A stretch of DNA of 64,000 nucleotides, taken from NCBI RefSeq assembly GCF_040689105.1, contig NZ_JBFBVU010000006.1, positions 100,948-164,947 of the forward strand, read 5' to 3'. The notes beneath the pieces were generated by a model. That model was not told the DNA's origin, ran no database searches, and saw only the letters and a program-made list of their open reading frames with translations. This document shows positions 7,747-17,355 of this stretch, piece after piece (position 1 is the first letter of the stretch; every line of letters starts with the position of its first letter). Position numbers and translations under genes: made by a program. The DNA comes from Meridianimarinicoccus marinus (GTDB lineage Bacteria; Pseudomonadota; Alphaproteobacteria; Rhodobacterales; Rhodobacteraceae).

Positions 7747-8304
7747 ATGAGCAAGTTTTTGAAAGCAGCGGCCATCGCCGCATCCATTTTCGCAGCAAAT
7801 GCCGCTTCTGCAGCAGTTGTTGTATACGGCTCCGGCCCCGTGCCGGCACCGTCCAACAAGGTCACGACCGCGGACATCATGGCCAATGTGTCCGTGACCA
7901 CCAACGAGATCCTGAACCCCGGCGACACCGCCGAGTTCACCTACACCGCCCTTGAGCGCCTGCGTGTGAACACCATCGCACTGTCCGGCACCGGCTCGAA
8001 CGGTGGCAAGGATCTGGACAACATCGAGTACGGCTTCACCTCGGCCACGGTCAACTCGTTCAAGAACGACGGCATCGTGATCGTGTTCTCGAAGACCGCA
8101 GCTTCGGCTCTGGCTTCGCTGCCCGGTGGCTTCATGGACGTGGGTGACACGTTCACCATCTACTGGGAAGACGGCATCCTTTACCCGGTGAACGTTGGTG
8201 CATCCTTCACGACCTCGGAAGTTCCGCTTCCGGCCGCTCTGCCCCTGCTGGCAGGTGGTCTGGGTCTGCTGGGTCTGGCCCGCCGCCGCAAGGCACGCGC
8301 CTGA
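7747..8304 (+). CDS. VPLPA-CTERM sorting domain protein (copy 2)
   Basis: 185 residues, paralogue of the gene at 6780. Signal peptide MSKFLKAAAIAASIFAANAASA, then AVVVYGSGPVPAP matching AVVVYGAGPTPAA of copy 1, the shared core YTALERLRVNTIALSG, and the sorting signal SEVPLPAALPLLAGG with a hydrophobic helix and RRRKARA tail. The middle of the protein has diverged from copy 1, including an insertion SNGGKDLDN. Codon use is regular and biased, suggesting good expression. The protein is expected to be exported and surface-processed; mature function unknown. Confidence 0.9.
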   Translation: MSKFLKAAAIAASIFAANAASAAVVVYGSGPVPAPSNKVTTADIMANVSVTTNEILNPGDTAEFTYTALERLRVNTIALSGTGSNGGKDLDNIEYGFTSATVNSFKNDGIVIVFSKTAASALASLPGGFMDVGDTFTIYWEDGILYPVNVGASFTTSEVPLPAALPLLAGGLGLLGLARRRKARA

Positions 8305-8327
8305 TCCTATCGGATCATGAATTTGGG

Positions 8328-8356
8328 AAAGGGGCCTTCGGGCCCCTTTTTCTTTT
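8328..8356 (+). terminator. Strong rho-independent terminator
   Basis: Stem AAAGGGGCC (8328-8336), UUCG-type tetraloop TTCG, and GGCCCCTTT (8341-8349), running into TTTTT and a further T-rich stretch. It follows the stop of the second VPLPA-CTERM gene by 23 bases. Confidence 0.9.
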
Positions 8357-8666
8357 GCGACCACGCTTGCTTGGCACCACATGAGCATGTGTGAACCGCG
8401 CGCCCGTCCGCTGCCTGACAGCACATGTTGCACGACCCCTTCCCCTGTATCAGACCCATTCAACACCACCGCCACGAACGCCCCGTGGCGCGTGCTTGGC
8501 GTCGCAGGCTGTGGGTTTGGGTTGTGGGTGGTGAAGCCTGACGGGCAAGCTCACGGCGTCATTTGACGGCGCGGTCACCTTCCCTGATGCGCCACGCTCC
8601 TTAACCCACGGTCCTGCCCCCAACGCCCGGTCGGTCAATGCCCCCCGCCCACATTGATCCTGCGCT
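8357..8666. other. 310-base intergenic gap, nothing recognised
   Basis: Lies between convergent transcription units (VPLPA-CTERM copy 2 and the SLC13 permease). Short frames on both strands show no ribosome-binding site, domain or start context. No repeat or strong hairpin other than the preceding terminator was found. Confidence 0.5.
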
Positions 8667-10445
8667 TCACAGGGGCCAGATGAAGGGAATCAGGAAGGAA
8701 ACGAGGATGCCCATGGTCAGGTTCAACGGGATCCCGACCTTCAGGTAGTCGCTGAACTTGTAGCCGCCCGGGCCATAGACCATCATGTTGGTCTGATAGC
8801 CGATCGGCGTGGCAAAGCTGGCCGAGGCCGCGATCATCACCGCCACCACCAGCGGACGCGGATCGATCCCCAGCGCCGCCGCCAGTCCGATCGCCACCGG
8901 TGTGACCACCACGGCCACGGCGTTGTTCGACACCAGCTCGGTCAGGACCGAGGTCAGCAGATAGACCGACCACACCAGCACGAAGGGCGGCAAGCCCGTC
9001 AGCAACGGCGCGACAGCGTCCACCAGCAGCCTGACCGCGCCCGAGGCTTCCAGGCTGGCCCCGATCGCCAGCATCGAGAAGATCAGCGCCAGCAACCGCC
9101 CGTCGACGAAAGAGAACGCCTCCTCGGCATCGATACAGCGGGTCAGCAGCACCACGGCGACGGCCATCACCGACAGCATCAGGATCGGCGCGACGCCCAG
9201 CCCGGCCAGAACGACGATGCCCGCCAGCGCCGCAAGGGCGACGGGGGCATGGCTGCGCCGGTAGGCCCGAGCCGAGGGCGACGAGACATCCACCAGTTCC
9301 ATGTCGGCGGCCAGACGCTGGATATCCTCGGGCGCGCCTTCCAGCAGCAGCGTGTCGCCCACGCGCACCACGATGTCATCCATCTGCCGCCCGATGTTCT
9401 GGTTCGACCGGTGCACCGCCAGCGGATAGACACCATACCGGCGGCGCAGGCGCAGCGCGCCCAGCGACCGCCCGACCATGCGGCATCCCGGCGTGATCAG
9501 AACCTCGACCGTGGTGGTTTCCACCGACGACAGCTTGTCGACCATGCGCAGGTCGCGGTTTTTCTGAAGGCCCAGAACCTCGGCGATCTGGGTGCGCAGA
9601 ACGACGCGGTCGCCCGGCTCCAGCACCACCGCCGACAGATCGCGGCGCAACGAGGCATCGCCTCGCAACACGTCGATCAGGCGCACGCCGTCCCGCTTGA
9701 ACAGATCCACCTCGATCACGGTCTGACCGATCAGGGCGCTGCCTTCGGGGATCGCCACTTCGGTAAAGAACTTCATGCCCTTGCGGCCCGACAGCAGGCT
9801 CGACATGCTGTCCCGCTCCGGCAACAACTTCGGTCCCAGTACACCCAGATAGATCGCCCCCCAGGCGACCACCGCCAGGCCCAGCGGCGTCACTTCGAAG
9901 ATGGTGAAAGGCTCCAACCCCTGTTCGCGCGCGACACCATCAACCAGCAGGTTGGTCGAGGTGCCGATCAGGGTCAGCGTTCCGCCCATGATGGCGGCAT
10001 AGGACAGCGGGATCAGCAGTTTCGACGGCGCCAGCCCCAGTGACCGCGCCAGTTGCGTGAACACCGGGATCATGACAACCACCACCGGCGTGTTCGACAC
10101 GAAGGCCGAGGCCACCACCACAAAGCACAGCAACACGAGGATCGCCATGAAGGGTTTCCTGCGGGACACCACCTCGGTCTGACTGATGAACCATTCCAGC
10201 GCGCCGGTGCGCACCAGCGCCCCCATGACGATGAACATCGCCCCGATGGTCCAGGGCGCGGGGTTCGACAACACCTTGAGCGCGGCGTCATAGGGCAGGA
10301 TCCCCAGCACCAGCATCGCGGACACCCCGCCCAGGGCCACGACCTCGGCGGGGAAGGTCTCGCGCAGAAATCCGATGAACATCAGCCCCACGATCATCAG
10401 GGCGATGATCGGCGCTGCATGTTCCATTCCGGGAAAGGCCATCAT
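8667..10445 (-). CDS. SLC13/DASS-type permease with two TrkA-C domains
   Basis: 592 residues. Two sets of membrane helices flank a soluble insert at about residues 215-385 that contains two RCK_C/TrkA-C domains (ALIGQTVIEVDLF..., RMVGRSLGALRLR...). The transport core keeps GTSTNLLVDG in the first half and GYQTNMMVYGPGGYKFSDYL in the second, the paired SNT-like hairpin motifs of the divalent anion/sodium symporter fold. Members move dicarboxylates or sulfate at the inner membrane; the RCK_C insert is common in the sulfate-type (SAC1-like) group. Substrate is not determinable. ATG at 10445 or 10442. It is the last gene in a minus-strand run with ymdB and mgtE. Confidence 0.88.
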   Translation of the reverse strand: MMAFPGMEHAAPIIALMIVGLMFIGFLRETFPAEVVALGGVSAMLVLGILPYDAALKVLSNPAPWTIGAMFIVMGALVRTGALEWFISQTEVVSRRKPFMAILVLLCFVVVASAFVSNTPVVVVMIPVFTQLARSLGLAPSKLLIPLSYAAIMGGTLTLIGTSTNLLVDGVAREQGLEPFTIFEVTPLGLAVVAWGAIYLGVLGPKLLPERDSMSSLLSGRKGMKFFTEVAIPEGSALIGQTVIEVDLFKRDGVRLIDVLRGDASLRRDLSAVVLEPGDRVVLRTQIAEVLGLQKNRDLRMVDKLSSVETTTVEVLITPGCRMVGRSLGALRLRRRYGVYPLAVHRSNQNIGRQMDDIVVRVGDTLLLEGAPEDIQRLAADMELVDVSSPSARAYRRSHAPVALAALAGIVVLAGLGVAPILMLSVMAVAVVLLTRCIDAEEAFSFVDGRLLALIFSMLAIGASLEASGAVRLLVDAVAPLLTGLPPFVLVWSVYLLTSVLTELVSNNAVAVVVTPVAIGLAAALGIDPRPLVVAVMIAASASFATPIGYQTNMMVYGPGGYKFSDYLKVGIPLNLTMGILVSFLIPFIWPL

Positions 10446-10520
10446 TGTGCGGTCTGGTCCCTCTTCACGTCACACCGGTGCCATAACAGACAGAACACCC
10501 GCGCAGGGACAACGGAAATC

Positions 10521-11333
10521 TCACGCTGTCGTGGTTTCCAAGCGGCCGCCGTGACGGATCATGCGGATCGAGGTCGCTTTGCCGCTGCGATCATCGGTTT
10601 CCACAAGAACGCCCGACAGGGTGGCCTCTCCGTTGGCGGGAACAAACCGGCCCTTGCCCATGCCGGTCACGAAGCGGCGCAGGGGTTCGGCCTTGTCCAT
10701 GCCGATGACGGAATTGTAGTCGCCGCACATGCCGGCATCGGTCTGATAGCCGGTGCCGCCGGGCAGGATCTGCGCATCGCCTGTGGGCACATGGGTGTGC
10801 GTGCCCACCACCAGCGAGGCGCGGCCATCGCTGAAATGGCCCAGCCCCATCTTTTCCGAGGTGGCTTCGGCATGGACATCCAGCAGGATCGCCTGCGCCT
10901 GACCGCCCAGCGGATTGCGGCGGAACAGCAGGTCCAGCGCCGAGAACGGATCGTCGAAGGGGCGCTTCATGAACACCTGGCCCAGGACCTGCGCCACCAG
11001 GATCTTGCGCCCGTCCGGCAGTTTGAACATCCGGGCGCCGCTGCCCGGCGCTTCCTTGGCGAAATTGATCGGCCGCAGGATGCGCGGCTCCTTCTCGATG
11101 AAGCCCAGCATGTCGCGCTGATCGAAGGCGTGATCGCCCAGGGTCAGGCAATCGACGCCAGCCTCCAGCAGTTGCTTGGCATGATCCGGGGACAGCCCCG
11201 CGCCCGACGTCGCGTTTTCGCCGTTGACCACGACGAAATCCAGCTTCCAGTCGGCCCGCAATTGCGTCAACCGGTCCCGAACCGCAGTCCGACCGGACCG
11301 CCCCACGATGTCACCCAGAAATAGAAGTCTCAT
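10521..11333 (-). CDS. YmdB-type metallophosphoesterase (TIGR00282 family)
   Basis: 270 residues, full length. Binuclear-metal phosphoesterase motifs are visible: MRLLFLGDIVGRSGR at the N-terminus (Asp8), VNGENATSGAG near residue 38, LGDHAFD near residue 67, and GTHTHVPTGDAQ near residue 180. Characterised members hydrolyse 2',3'-cyclic nucleotides in the cytoplasm; the Bacillus protein affects biofilm and sporulation. In Rhodobacteraceae its role is not established. It follows the cyclo-ligase gene by 77 bases on the same strand. Confidence 0.9.
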   Translation of the reverse strand: MRLLFLGDIVGRSGRTAVRDRLTQLRADWKLDFVVVNGENATSGAGLSPDHAKQLLEAGVDCLTLGDHAFDQRDMLGFIEKEPRILRPINFAKEAPGSGARMFKLPDGRKILVAQVLGQVFMKRPFDDPFSALDLLFRRNPLGGQAQAILLDVHAEATSEKMGLGHFSDGRASLVVGTHTHVPTGDAQILPGGTGYQTDAGMCGDYNSVIGMDKAEPLRRFVTGMGKGRFVPANGEATLSGVLVETDDRSGKATSIRMIRHGGRLETTTA

Positions 11334-11410
11334 AGGCCGTGCCTAGGCGGCGCGCGGGTTCGGGGCAAGCGGAATTGCGATCCGCGGGGCGGCTTGGGGG
11401 CACAGGCCGA

Positions 11411-11965
11411 TCAGGGACGGATCACGCCCTGTTCGGTGACGATCAGGTCCAGCGGCTGATCCACGGGGTCGACCGGCAGGTCGGGATCTTCCTGCGCGGC
11501 ATAGGCCAGGCCGATGGCCAGCACCCGCCCCCGCGCGCGCAACCCTTCCAGCGTGCGGTCGTAGAAGCCACCACCATAGCCCAGCCGCGCGCCGCTGCGC
11601 GAAAACGCCACCAACGGCACGATCAGCACCTCCGGCACCAGCGGATCGGGCCGGGCCGGAATGCGGGCACCGAACGGACCGTCGATCATCTCGGCCTCGG
11701 GGGTCCAGCGGTGAAAGCTCAGCGGCTGGCCCTTGCCCAGGATCACCGGCACCGCCACCGGGGCGGTACGCGCCCAGTCGGCCATGACCGGCAGTGGATC
11801 GATCTCGGTGCGGATCGCCATATAGCCCGACAGGATCGCGCCCTGATGATCGGCCAGGACCGCGCGCAGCGCGGCCAGCGCCGGGGCCGGGTCGGTTTGC
11901 CGATGCGCCGCCTTGCGCCGGGCGAACCCGGCCTTGCGGGCGGCGGCCTTGGCCTCGGCGTTCAC
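11411..11965 (-). CDS. 5-formyltetrahydrofolate cyclo-ligase
   Basis: 184 residues. ATP-dependent conversion of 5-formyl-THF to 5,10-methenyl-THF, rescuing a dead-end folate in the cytoplasm. The N-terminus has the basic helix KAAARKAGFARRKAA, and the family's ATP/Mg-binding signature is present as GYGGGFYDRTL at about residues 128-138. The start is a GTG (11965-11963) that overlaps the TGA of mgtE (GTGA), so translation is likely coupled. Pairing of the two functions is probably positional only. Confidence 0.9.
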   Translation of the reverse strand: MNAEAKAAARKAGFARRKAAHRQTDPAPALAALRAVLADHQGAILSGYMAIRTEIDPLPVMADWARTAPVAVPVILGKGQPLSFHRWTPEAEMIDGPFGARIPARPDPLVPEVLIVPLVAFSRSGARLGYGGGFYDRTLEGLRARGRVLAIGLAYAAQEDPDLPVDPVDQPLDLIVTEQGVIRP

Positions 11966-13338
11966 AGCAGCACATAGCTGGCAAGACCCAGGAAGGCGAA
12001 GAAGCCCACCACATCCGTCACCGTGGTCACGAAAGTGCCCGAGGCCAGCGCCGGGTCGAAATCCAGTTTCTCAAGCGCGATGGGGATCAGGATGCCCGAC
12101 AGCCCTGCCACCAGAAGGTTGATGATCATCGCCACGCCCAGCACCAGCCCGATGGTCAGCGAACTGAACCAGAGCCCGCCGATCAGCCCCATGACCACCG
12201 CGAAGAACACCCCGTTGGCCAGCCCGGCCAGCGCCTCGCGCCGGATCACCCGCGTCACGTTCGACCCGGTCAGGTCGCGCGTGGCCAGCGCCCGCACCGC
12301 CACCGTCAGCGACTGGGTGCCCGCGTTGCCCCCCATCGAGGCCACGATCGGCATCAGCACCGCCAGCGCCACCACCTGTGTCAGCGCATCCTCGAACTGC
12401 GAGATCACCAGCGAGGCGATGATCGCCGTCAGCAGGTTCACCGCCAGCCACGGCAGCCGCGCCCGCACGGTTTCGGCCACCGTGTCGGACAGGCTGGTTT
12501 CACCGCTGACCCCGGCCAGCAGCAGCAGGTCTTCCTCGTTTTCCTCGTCCAGCACGATCATCGCGTCGTCGATGGTGATGACGCCGACAATCCGCCCGGC
12601 CTCGTCCACCACCGGGGCCGAGATCAGGTGGTACTGGTTGAAGGCATAGGCCACATCCTCGCCGGTCTCGGTGACCGGGATCGGGATGAAGACCTCTTCT
12701 GTGATGTCCTTCAGCAGCGTGGCGCGCGATGAACTGAGCAGACGACCAAGGGTGACATTGCCGACCGGGCACATGCGCGGGTCCAGCAGGGTCACATGGT
12801 AGAATTGTTCGGGCAGATCGGTCGAGTCGCGCAGATGGTCGATCATCTGGCCCACGGTCCAATCCTCGGGCGCGGTGACCGCGTTGCGCTGCATCAGGCG
12901 GCCGGCGCTGTCCTCGGGGAAAGCCAGCGACTGTTCTACCGCGAACCGGTCGGAATCTTCCAGCGCGTCGAGGATGGCTTCCTTCTGGTGGTCCTCCAGG
13001 TCCTCGACCAGATCGACCACGTCGTCGGTTTCCAGATCGCGGACACCTTCGGACAGGGCCGCCGGATCCAGCTGGCCGATGACCTCTTCGCGCAGGCCCT
13101 CGTCCAGTTCCGACAGAACCTCGCCCGCGTCCTCGCCGGACCACAGTTCAAGGAAGGCATCGCGGTCGCCGTCGCTGACCTGTTCCAGGAAGTCGGCGAT
13201 GTCGGCGGGGTGCAGGCCTTCAAGGTTGTCGTTCAGCAGGCCGGCGTCACGGTCGGCCACCGCAGCCAGGATTTTCGTGATCCGGCGCGGATCCAGGACG
13301 GTGTCGGCGGGCTCGAAATTCTCGGGATGTTCGCTCAT
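11962..13338 (-). CDS. mgtE: MgtE-type magnesium transporter
   Basis: 458 residues. Order of parts: N-terminal helical MgtE_N domain with acidic repeats (about 25-130), paired CBS domains (about 140-265), then five membrane segments (about 285-458). The channel signature is visible near PIVASMGGNAGTQSLTVAVRA in part (MGGNAGTQ). MgtE is a Mg-gated inner-membrane Mg channel; the cytosolic acidic domain closes the pore when Mg is high. GGAGGGGC lies just before the ATG at 13338. Its stop overlaps the GTG start of the cyclo-ligase gene. Confidence 0.95.
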   Translation of the reverse strand: MSEHPENFEPADTVLDPRRITKILAAVADRDAGLLNDNLEGLHPADIADFLEQVSDGDRDAFLELWSGEDAGEVLSELDEGLREEVIGQLDPAALSEGVRDLETDDVVDLVEDLEDHQKEAILDALEDSDRFAVEQSLAFPEDSAGRLMQRNAVTAPEDWTVGQMIDHLRDSTDLPEQFYHVTLLDPRMCPVGNVTLGRLLSSSRATLLKDITEEVFIPIPVTETGEDVAYAFNQYHLISAPVVDEAGRIVGVITIDDAMIVLDEENEEDLLLLAGVSGETSLSDTVAETVRARLPWLAVNLLTAIIASLVISQFEDALTQVVALAVLMPIVASMGGNAGTQSLTVAVRALATRDLTGSNVTRVIRREALAGLANGVFFAVVMGLIGGLWFSSLTIGLVLGVAMIINLLVAGLSGILIPIALEKLDFDPALASGTFVTTVTDVVGFFAFLGLASYVLL

Positions 13339-13512
13339 CTGCCCCTCCGCTGCGGTGCTGTCTCGACGTGCCGTAGGCTCGACCTAACAAGGGGTTGGTC
13401 CGCTCGGCAAGGGGGGCATGTACGGATTTGCCACAAACTGCCATGCTTGGCCGGAATGGCCCCGGTGTGGCGTGCAAACCGGCTGTGGGCTCAGGCAGGA
13501 AAGGGTTGGGCA

Positions 13513-14817
13513 ATGGCGGGCAAGGTGACGATACTGTTGGGTCAGGTTGTGCAGTTTCAGGACGATCCTTTCGCCGGGCCACCGGAGGGTGCCGTCCGTC
13601 ACGATCGCCGGGGCGCGGTGGCGGTGGCCGGTGGCAAGATCCTGGCCTCCGGCCCCGCTGACACCGTGCTGGCCACCCATCCCGATGCCCGGCGGATCGA
13701 CCATGGCGACGGGCTGATCCTGCCCGGCTTTGTCGATGCCCACGCCCACTATCCCCAGACCGCGATGATCGCCAGCTGGGGCAAGCGGCTGATCGACTGG
13801 CTCAACACCTATACCTTCCCCGAAGAGATGAAGTTCGGCGACCCGGCCTATGCCGCCGAGATCGCGGCGCGCTATCTGGATCTGCTGTTGGCCAATGGCA
13901 CCACCACAGTGGCCAGTTTCTGCACCATCCACCCCGAAAGCGTCGAGGCGCTGTTCCAGGCGGCCGAGGCCCGTGGCATGTGCGTGGCCGCCGGCAAGAC
14001 CTGCATGGACCGCAACGCACCCGGCGGTCTGCGCGACACCGCCCAAAGCGCCTATGACGACAGCAAGGCGCTGCTGACCCGCTGGCACGGGCGCGGGCGC
14101 GCGGCCTATGTCATCACCCCAAGATTCTCTCCCACCTCCTCGCCCGAGCAGCTGGCCGCGCTCGGGGCGCTTTGGGCCGAACACCCCGACTGCCTGATGC
14201 AGACCCATCTGTCAGAGCAGCACGAGGAGATCGCCTGGGTCCGCGAGCTGTTCCCCGAGGCGCAGGATTATCTGGACACCTACGAATCCCACGGGCTGCT
14301 CGGCCCCGGCGGCCTGTACGGCCATGCCATTCATCTGGAGGCCCGCGAGATCGACCGGCTGCGCGAGGTGGACGCCAGCCTGATCCATTGCCCGACCTCG
14401 AACACCTTCATCGGTTCGGGCCTGTTCGCGACCATGGACCATTGCCGCGCCGGACAGCGCGTCGGGCTGGCCACGGACACCGGCGGCGGATCGAGCTTTT
14501 CCATGCTGCGCACCATGGCTGCGGCCTATGAGGTCGGCCAGTTGCGCGGCACCGCTCTGCATCCGGCGCAGCTGCTGTGGCTGGCCACCGAAGGCTCGGC
14601 CCGCGCGCTGCGGATGGACGATCGCCTTGGCACATTGGCGCCGGGCAGCGATGCGGATCTGGTGGTGCTGGACCTGGCCGCCACCCCCGCCATCGCGCAG
14701 CGCCACGCGCAGGCCCATGACATCTGGGAGGCGGTCTTTCCCACCATCATGATGGGTGACGACCGGTCAGTGGCGGCGACCTATGTGCAGGGGCGTCAGG
14801 TCGGGGGCCAGACGTGA
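13513..14817 (+). CDS. guaD: Guanine deaminase
   Basis: 434 residues, typical. Zinc amidohydrolase that turns guanine into xanthine in purine breakdown. Metal-binding and catalytic motifs in order: HAH at residues 77-79 (DAHAHYPQT), QTHLSE near 235, YGHAIHLE near 275, and ATDTGGGSSF near 325. The N-terminal frame extends far upstream, but AGGAAAGG (about 13497-13504) fixes the ATG at 13513, which also matches family length. It is divergent from mgtE with a 174-base gap and stands alone; no xanthine dehydrogenase is near. Confidence 0.93.
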   Translation: MAGKVTILLGQVVQFQDDPFAGPPEGAVRHDRRGAVAVAGGKILASGPADTVLATHPDARRIDHGDGLILPGFVDAHAHYPQTAMIASWGKRLIDWLNTYTFPEEMKFGDPAYAAEIAARYLDLLLANGTTTVASFCTIHPESVEALFQAAEARGMCVAAGKTCMDRNAPGGLRDTAQSAYDDSKALLTRWHGRGRAAYVITPRFSPTSSPEQLAALGALWAEHPDCLMQTHLSEQHEEIAWVRELFPEAQDYLDTYESHGLLGPGGLYGHAIHLEAREIDRLREVDASLIHCPTSNTFIGSGLFATMDHCRAGQRVGLATDTGGGSSFSMLRTMAAAYEVGQLRGTALHPAQLLWLATEGSARALRMDDRLGTLAPGSDADLVVLDLAATPAIAQRHAQAHDIWEAVFPTIMMGDDRSVAATYVQGRQVGGQT

Positions 14818-14934
14818 TCCGGCATATGGGCACGTGGCGGGGATGCGGCCACGGCCCGCGTGAGGCCGGCGTCGCACCGTGAGTATTTTCGACAAGAAAA
14901 ATCCGGGCGTGCATTGGCTGCGGGATGCAGCGCC

Positions 14935-15753
14935 CTACCCGTCTGGCGCGTTCAGAAGCGCCAGTGCGGCGGCGTGAAGCTCGGGCGTGGCGGCGGCCAG
15001 CGCCTGCCCGCCCTGCCAGACCGGCCCGCCCTGCCAATCGGTGACGATCCCGCCGGCGGCCTCGATCACCGCGACCGGGGCGGCGATGTCATAGGCGTTC
15101 AGCCCGGCCTCGATGACCAGATCGATCTGGCCCATGGCCAGCAGCCCGTAGGCGTAGCAATCCATGCCATAGCGCACCAGCCGGGCACGGTCGGCCACGC
15201 GGGTGAAGGCAGCGTGTTCAAGCGGGGTGCCGATCTCGGGGAAGGTTGAAAACAGAATGGCCCGCGACAGGTCGGTCGTGGCGGCCGCCGTCATCGGTGT
15301 TGTCGTGCCGCGATGCGCCAGATATGCGCCGTCAGGCGTGCCGATGAACCGCTCTCCGGTGTGCGGCTGGTCGATCAGGCCCAGAAGCGGGCCGTCCGCC
15401 GTGCAGCAGGCGATCAGCGTGCCCCAGGTGGGTGTTCCCGACATGAACCCGCGCGTGCCGTCGATGGGATCAAGGATCCATGTCAGTTCGGAAGTCCCTG
15501 TTTTGGCGTCGAATTCCTCTCCAAGAATCGCGTCTTGTGGCCGCAGCGCCGCCAGCAGCTGCCGCATCGCGCGCTCGGCTTCGCGATCCGCGATGGTGAC
15601 CGGGTCGAAGCCCGTTGCCGCCTTGTTGTCGGTCGCCAGATCCCGCGTCCGGAAATGCGACAGGCTGATCCGGGCCGCCGCATCGGCCAGTTGCCGGGCA
15701 CACTCTATTAGACCGGAGAGTTCTGATTTCTGGACCACTTTGACCACCCGCAC
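14935..15753 (-). CDS. Inositol-monophosphatase family, histidinol-phosphatase (HisN) type
   Basis: 272 residues. Mg-dependent phosphatase with the three family motifs: ILGEEF (Glu79/Glu80), WILDPIDGTRGF (Asp95, Asp98), and AYDIAAPVAVIEAAGG near residue 220. Similarity is best with the HisN-type that removes phosphate from histidinol phosphate; inositol phosphatase activity cannot be excluded. The first codon is GTG with no clear ribosome-binding site; nearby in-frame GTGs a few residues later are equally possible. It is single and surrounded by short gaps; no other his gene is present. Confidence 0.8.
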   Translation of the reverse strand: MRVVKVVQKSELSGLIECARQLADAAARISLSHFRTRDLATDNKAATGFDPVTIADREAERAMRQLLAALRPQDAILGEEFDAKTGTSELTWILDPIDGTRGFMSGTPTWGTLIACCTADGPLLGLIDQPHTGERFIGTPDGAYLAHRGTTTPMTAAATTDLSRAILFSTFPEIGTPLEHAAFTRVADRARLVRYGMDCYAYGLLAMGQIDLVIEAGLNAYDIAAPVAVIEAAGGIVTDWQGGPVWQGGQALAAATPELHAAALALLNAPDG

Positions 15754-15838
15754 GTGAAGATGGAGGTGTCATAGCGGGCGCATCCGCATCTGTCACCCGG
15801 CCTGCAAGGCCGGGGACAGTATTCCGCAAGGCTCGGCC

Positions 15839-16102
15839 CTAGCGGCGGAACGGTGTCACTTCGATTGCCGGATCCTGCGCCCTTGGATTGTAGCCCTTGA
15901 AGAAATGATCAATGGGCACCGACAAGGCCTGCGAGATTTCCCAAAGGCGAGAGGCGCTGACCCTGTTCACCCCGGTTTCGTACTTCTGGATCTGCTGAAA
16001 TTTGATCCCGACCTGCTCGGCCAGTTGCTGTTGTGTCATCGACATCTCGCGCCGTCGTTGACGGATGACGTTCCCCACATGGGTGTCCACTGGATGTGGC
16101 AT
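15839..16102 (-). CDS. XRE-family transcriptional regulator
   Basis: 87 residues, almost entirely one lambda-repressor-like helix-turn-helix domain (VGNVIRQRRREMSMTQQQ, then LAEQVGIKFQQIQKYETG) with a short tail ending in TPFRR. GGGAG upstream of the ATG at 16102 supports this start rather than an earlier in-frame one. Such short HTH proteins are highly conserved in Rhodobacterales, but targets are not known. It is divergent from the quinone-oxidoreductase gene across a 287-base gap that carries no other gene. Confidence 0.88.
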   Translation of the reverse strand: MPHPVDTHVGNVIRQRRREMSMTQQQLAEQVGIKFQQIQKYETGVNRVSASRLWEISQALSVPIDHFFKGYNPRAQDPAIEVTPFRR

Positions 16103-16389
16103 TCCTGTTCTCCCAAATCGCTCAAAACCAAACTGGTGAAGGCCGAAACGCCAGGTCCGTTCTGGACCGGTTGGGATTCTCCCGCTGTGCTGTTCCGGTG
16201 TGTCCCCGCACAATGGGTACAGGACCGGAAAGCGACCGCTTCGGGGCGTGCAACACTCTTGTAACGCATATACCGGAAAAATTTCTCAAAAATACAGTGC
16301 AACGTCAGCTTAATCTTTACCAGTGGTTAACACTTCACATATTCGAAACCTCGTGCAGCAAACAGTGTTTTTTGAGCAGGGAGATTCGA

Positions 16390-17349
16390 ATGCGGGCCTG
16401 GCAACTGGAAGAAATCGGTGGAACGCCGCAACTTAACGATGTGGAGCCCCCCCGGCCCGGTCCAACAGAGGTGCAGATCGACATTGCCGCCTGTGGGCTG
16501 AATTTCGCCGATCTCTTGACGATCAAGGGGCAGTACCAGGAAAAGCCGCCGCTTCCCCTGACCCTGGGGATGGAATTTGCCGGCGTGGTGCGGGCGGTGG
16601 GGTCCGAGTTGACGGGCCTGTCGGTCGGCGCGCGCGTCGGAACCTTCTCGGGCGGCGGCGGTCTGGCCGAGGTGGCCTGCGTGCCCGCGGACCGCTGCGT
16701 ACCGCTGCCCGATGCCATGTCTTTCCCCGACGCGGCGGCATTCCAGATTGCCTATGGCACCTCGCATGTGGCGCTGCGCCACCGGGCGAACCTGCAACCG
16801 GGCGAAACCGTTCTGGTGCTTGGCGCGGCCGGGGGTGTCGGCCTGACCGCGGTGGAGATTGCCCACCGTATGGGCGCACGGGTGATTGCCTGCGCCCGCG
16901 GGGTCGAGAAGCTGGACATCGCGCGCCGGGCCGGGGCCGATGAGGTGATCGACAGCGAAACCCCCGACCTGAAAGCCGCGCTGAAAGCCATGGGCGGCGT
17001 CGACGTGGTCTATGATGCGGTCGGGGATCCGCTGTTCTCGGCGGCGCTGCGCGCCTGTCGCCCCGGCGCCCGGGTGCTGGTGATCGGCTTTGCCGCCGGA
17101 CAGGTGCCACAGATCCCGGCGAATTACCTGCTGGTCAAGAACATCACCGTCCATGGCCTGTATTGGGGTGGTTACCTGGCCTTCGATCCCAAGGTGCTGA
17201 CAGAATCGATGACTGAATTGTTCGACTGGTACGCCGAGGGCAAGCTGCGGCCGCACATCAGCCACACCTTGCCGCTGGAGAAAGCCGACGTCGGGCTGGA
17301 GCTGCTGCGCAGCCGCAAATCCACTGGCAAGGTGGTCATCACCCCCTGA
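16390..17349 (+). CDS. NADPH:quinone oxidoreductase, zinc-independent MDR family
   Basis: 319 residues. N-terminal GroES-like domain (RAWQLEEIGGTPQLND...) then a Rossmann fold with LVLGAAGGVGLTAVEIA near residue 140. Cys ligands for zinc are absent, as in the QOR branch, so it reduces quinones or enones with NADPH. The Arg/Tyr-bearing QOR segments and the length fit. An AGGGAG motif precedes the ATG at 16390; an in-frame extension upstream is rejected on length and lack of homology. Convergent with the following LysR gene, 6 bases apart. Confidence 0.88.
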   Translation: MRAWQLEEIGGTPQLNDVEPPRPGPTEVQIDIAACGLNFADLLTIKGQYQEKPPLPLTLGMEFAGVVRAVGSELTGLSVGARVGTFSGGGGLAEVACVPADRCVPLPDAMSFPDAAAFQIAYGTSHVALRHRANLQPGETVLVLGAAGGVGLTAVEIAHRMGARVIACARGVEKLDIARRAGADEVIDSETPDLKAALKAMGGVDVVYDAVGDPLFSAALRACRPGARVLVIGFAAGQVPQIPANYLLVKNITVHGLYWGGYLAFDPKVLTESMTELFDWYAEGKLRPHISHTLPLEKADVGLELLRSRKSTGKVVITP

Positions 17350-17355
17350 GCCGGC

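Noticed and set aside
12796..13512. 239-residue extension before guaD
   Set aside because: It is antisense to mgtE and lacks homology; a ribosome-binding site fixes the guaD start at 13513.
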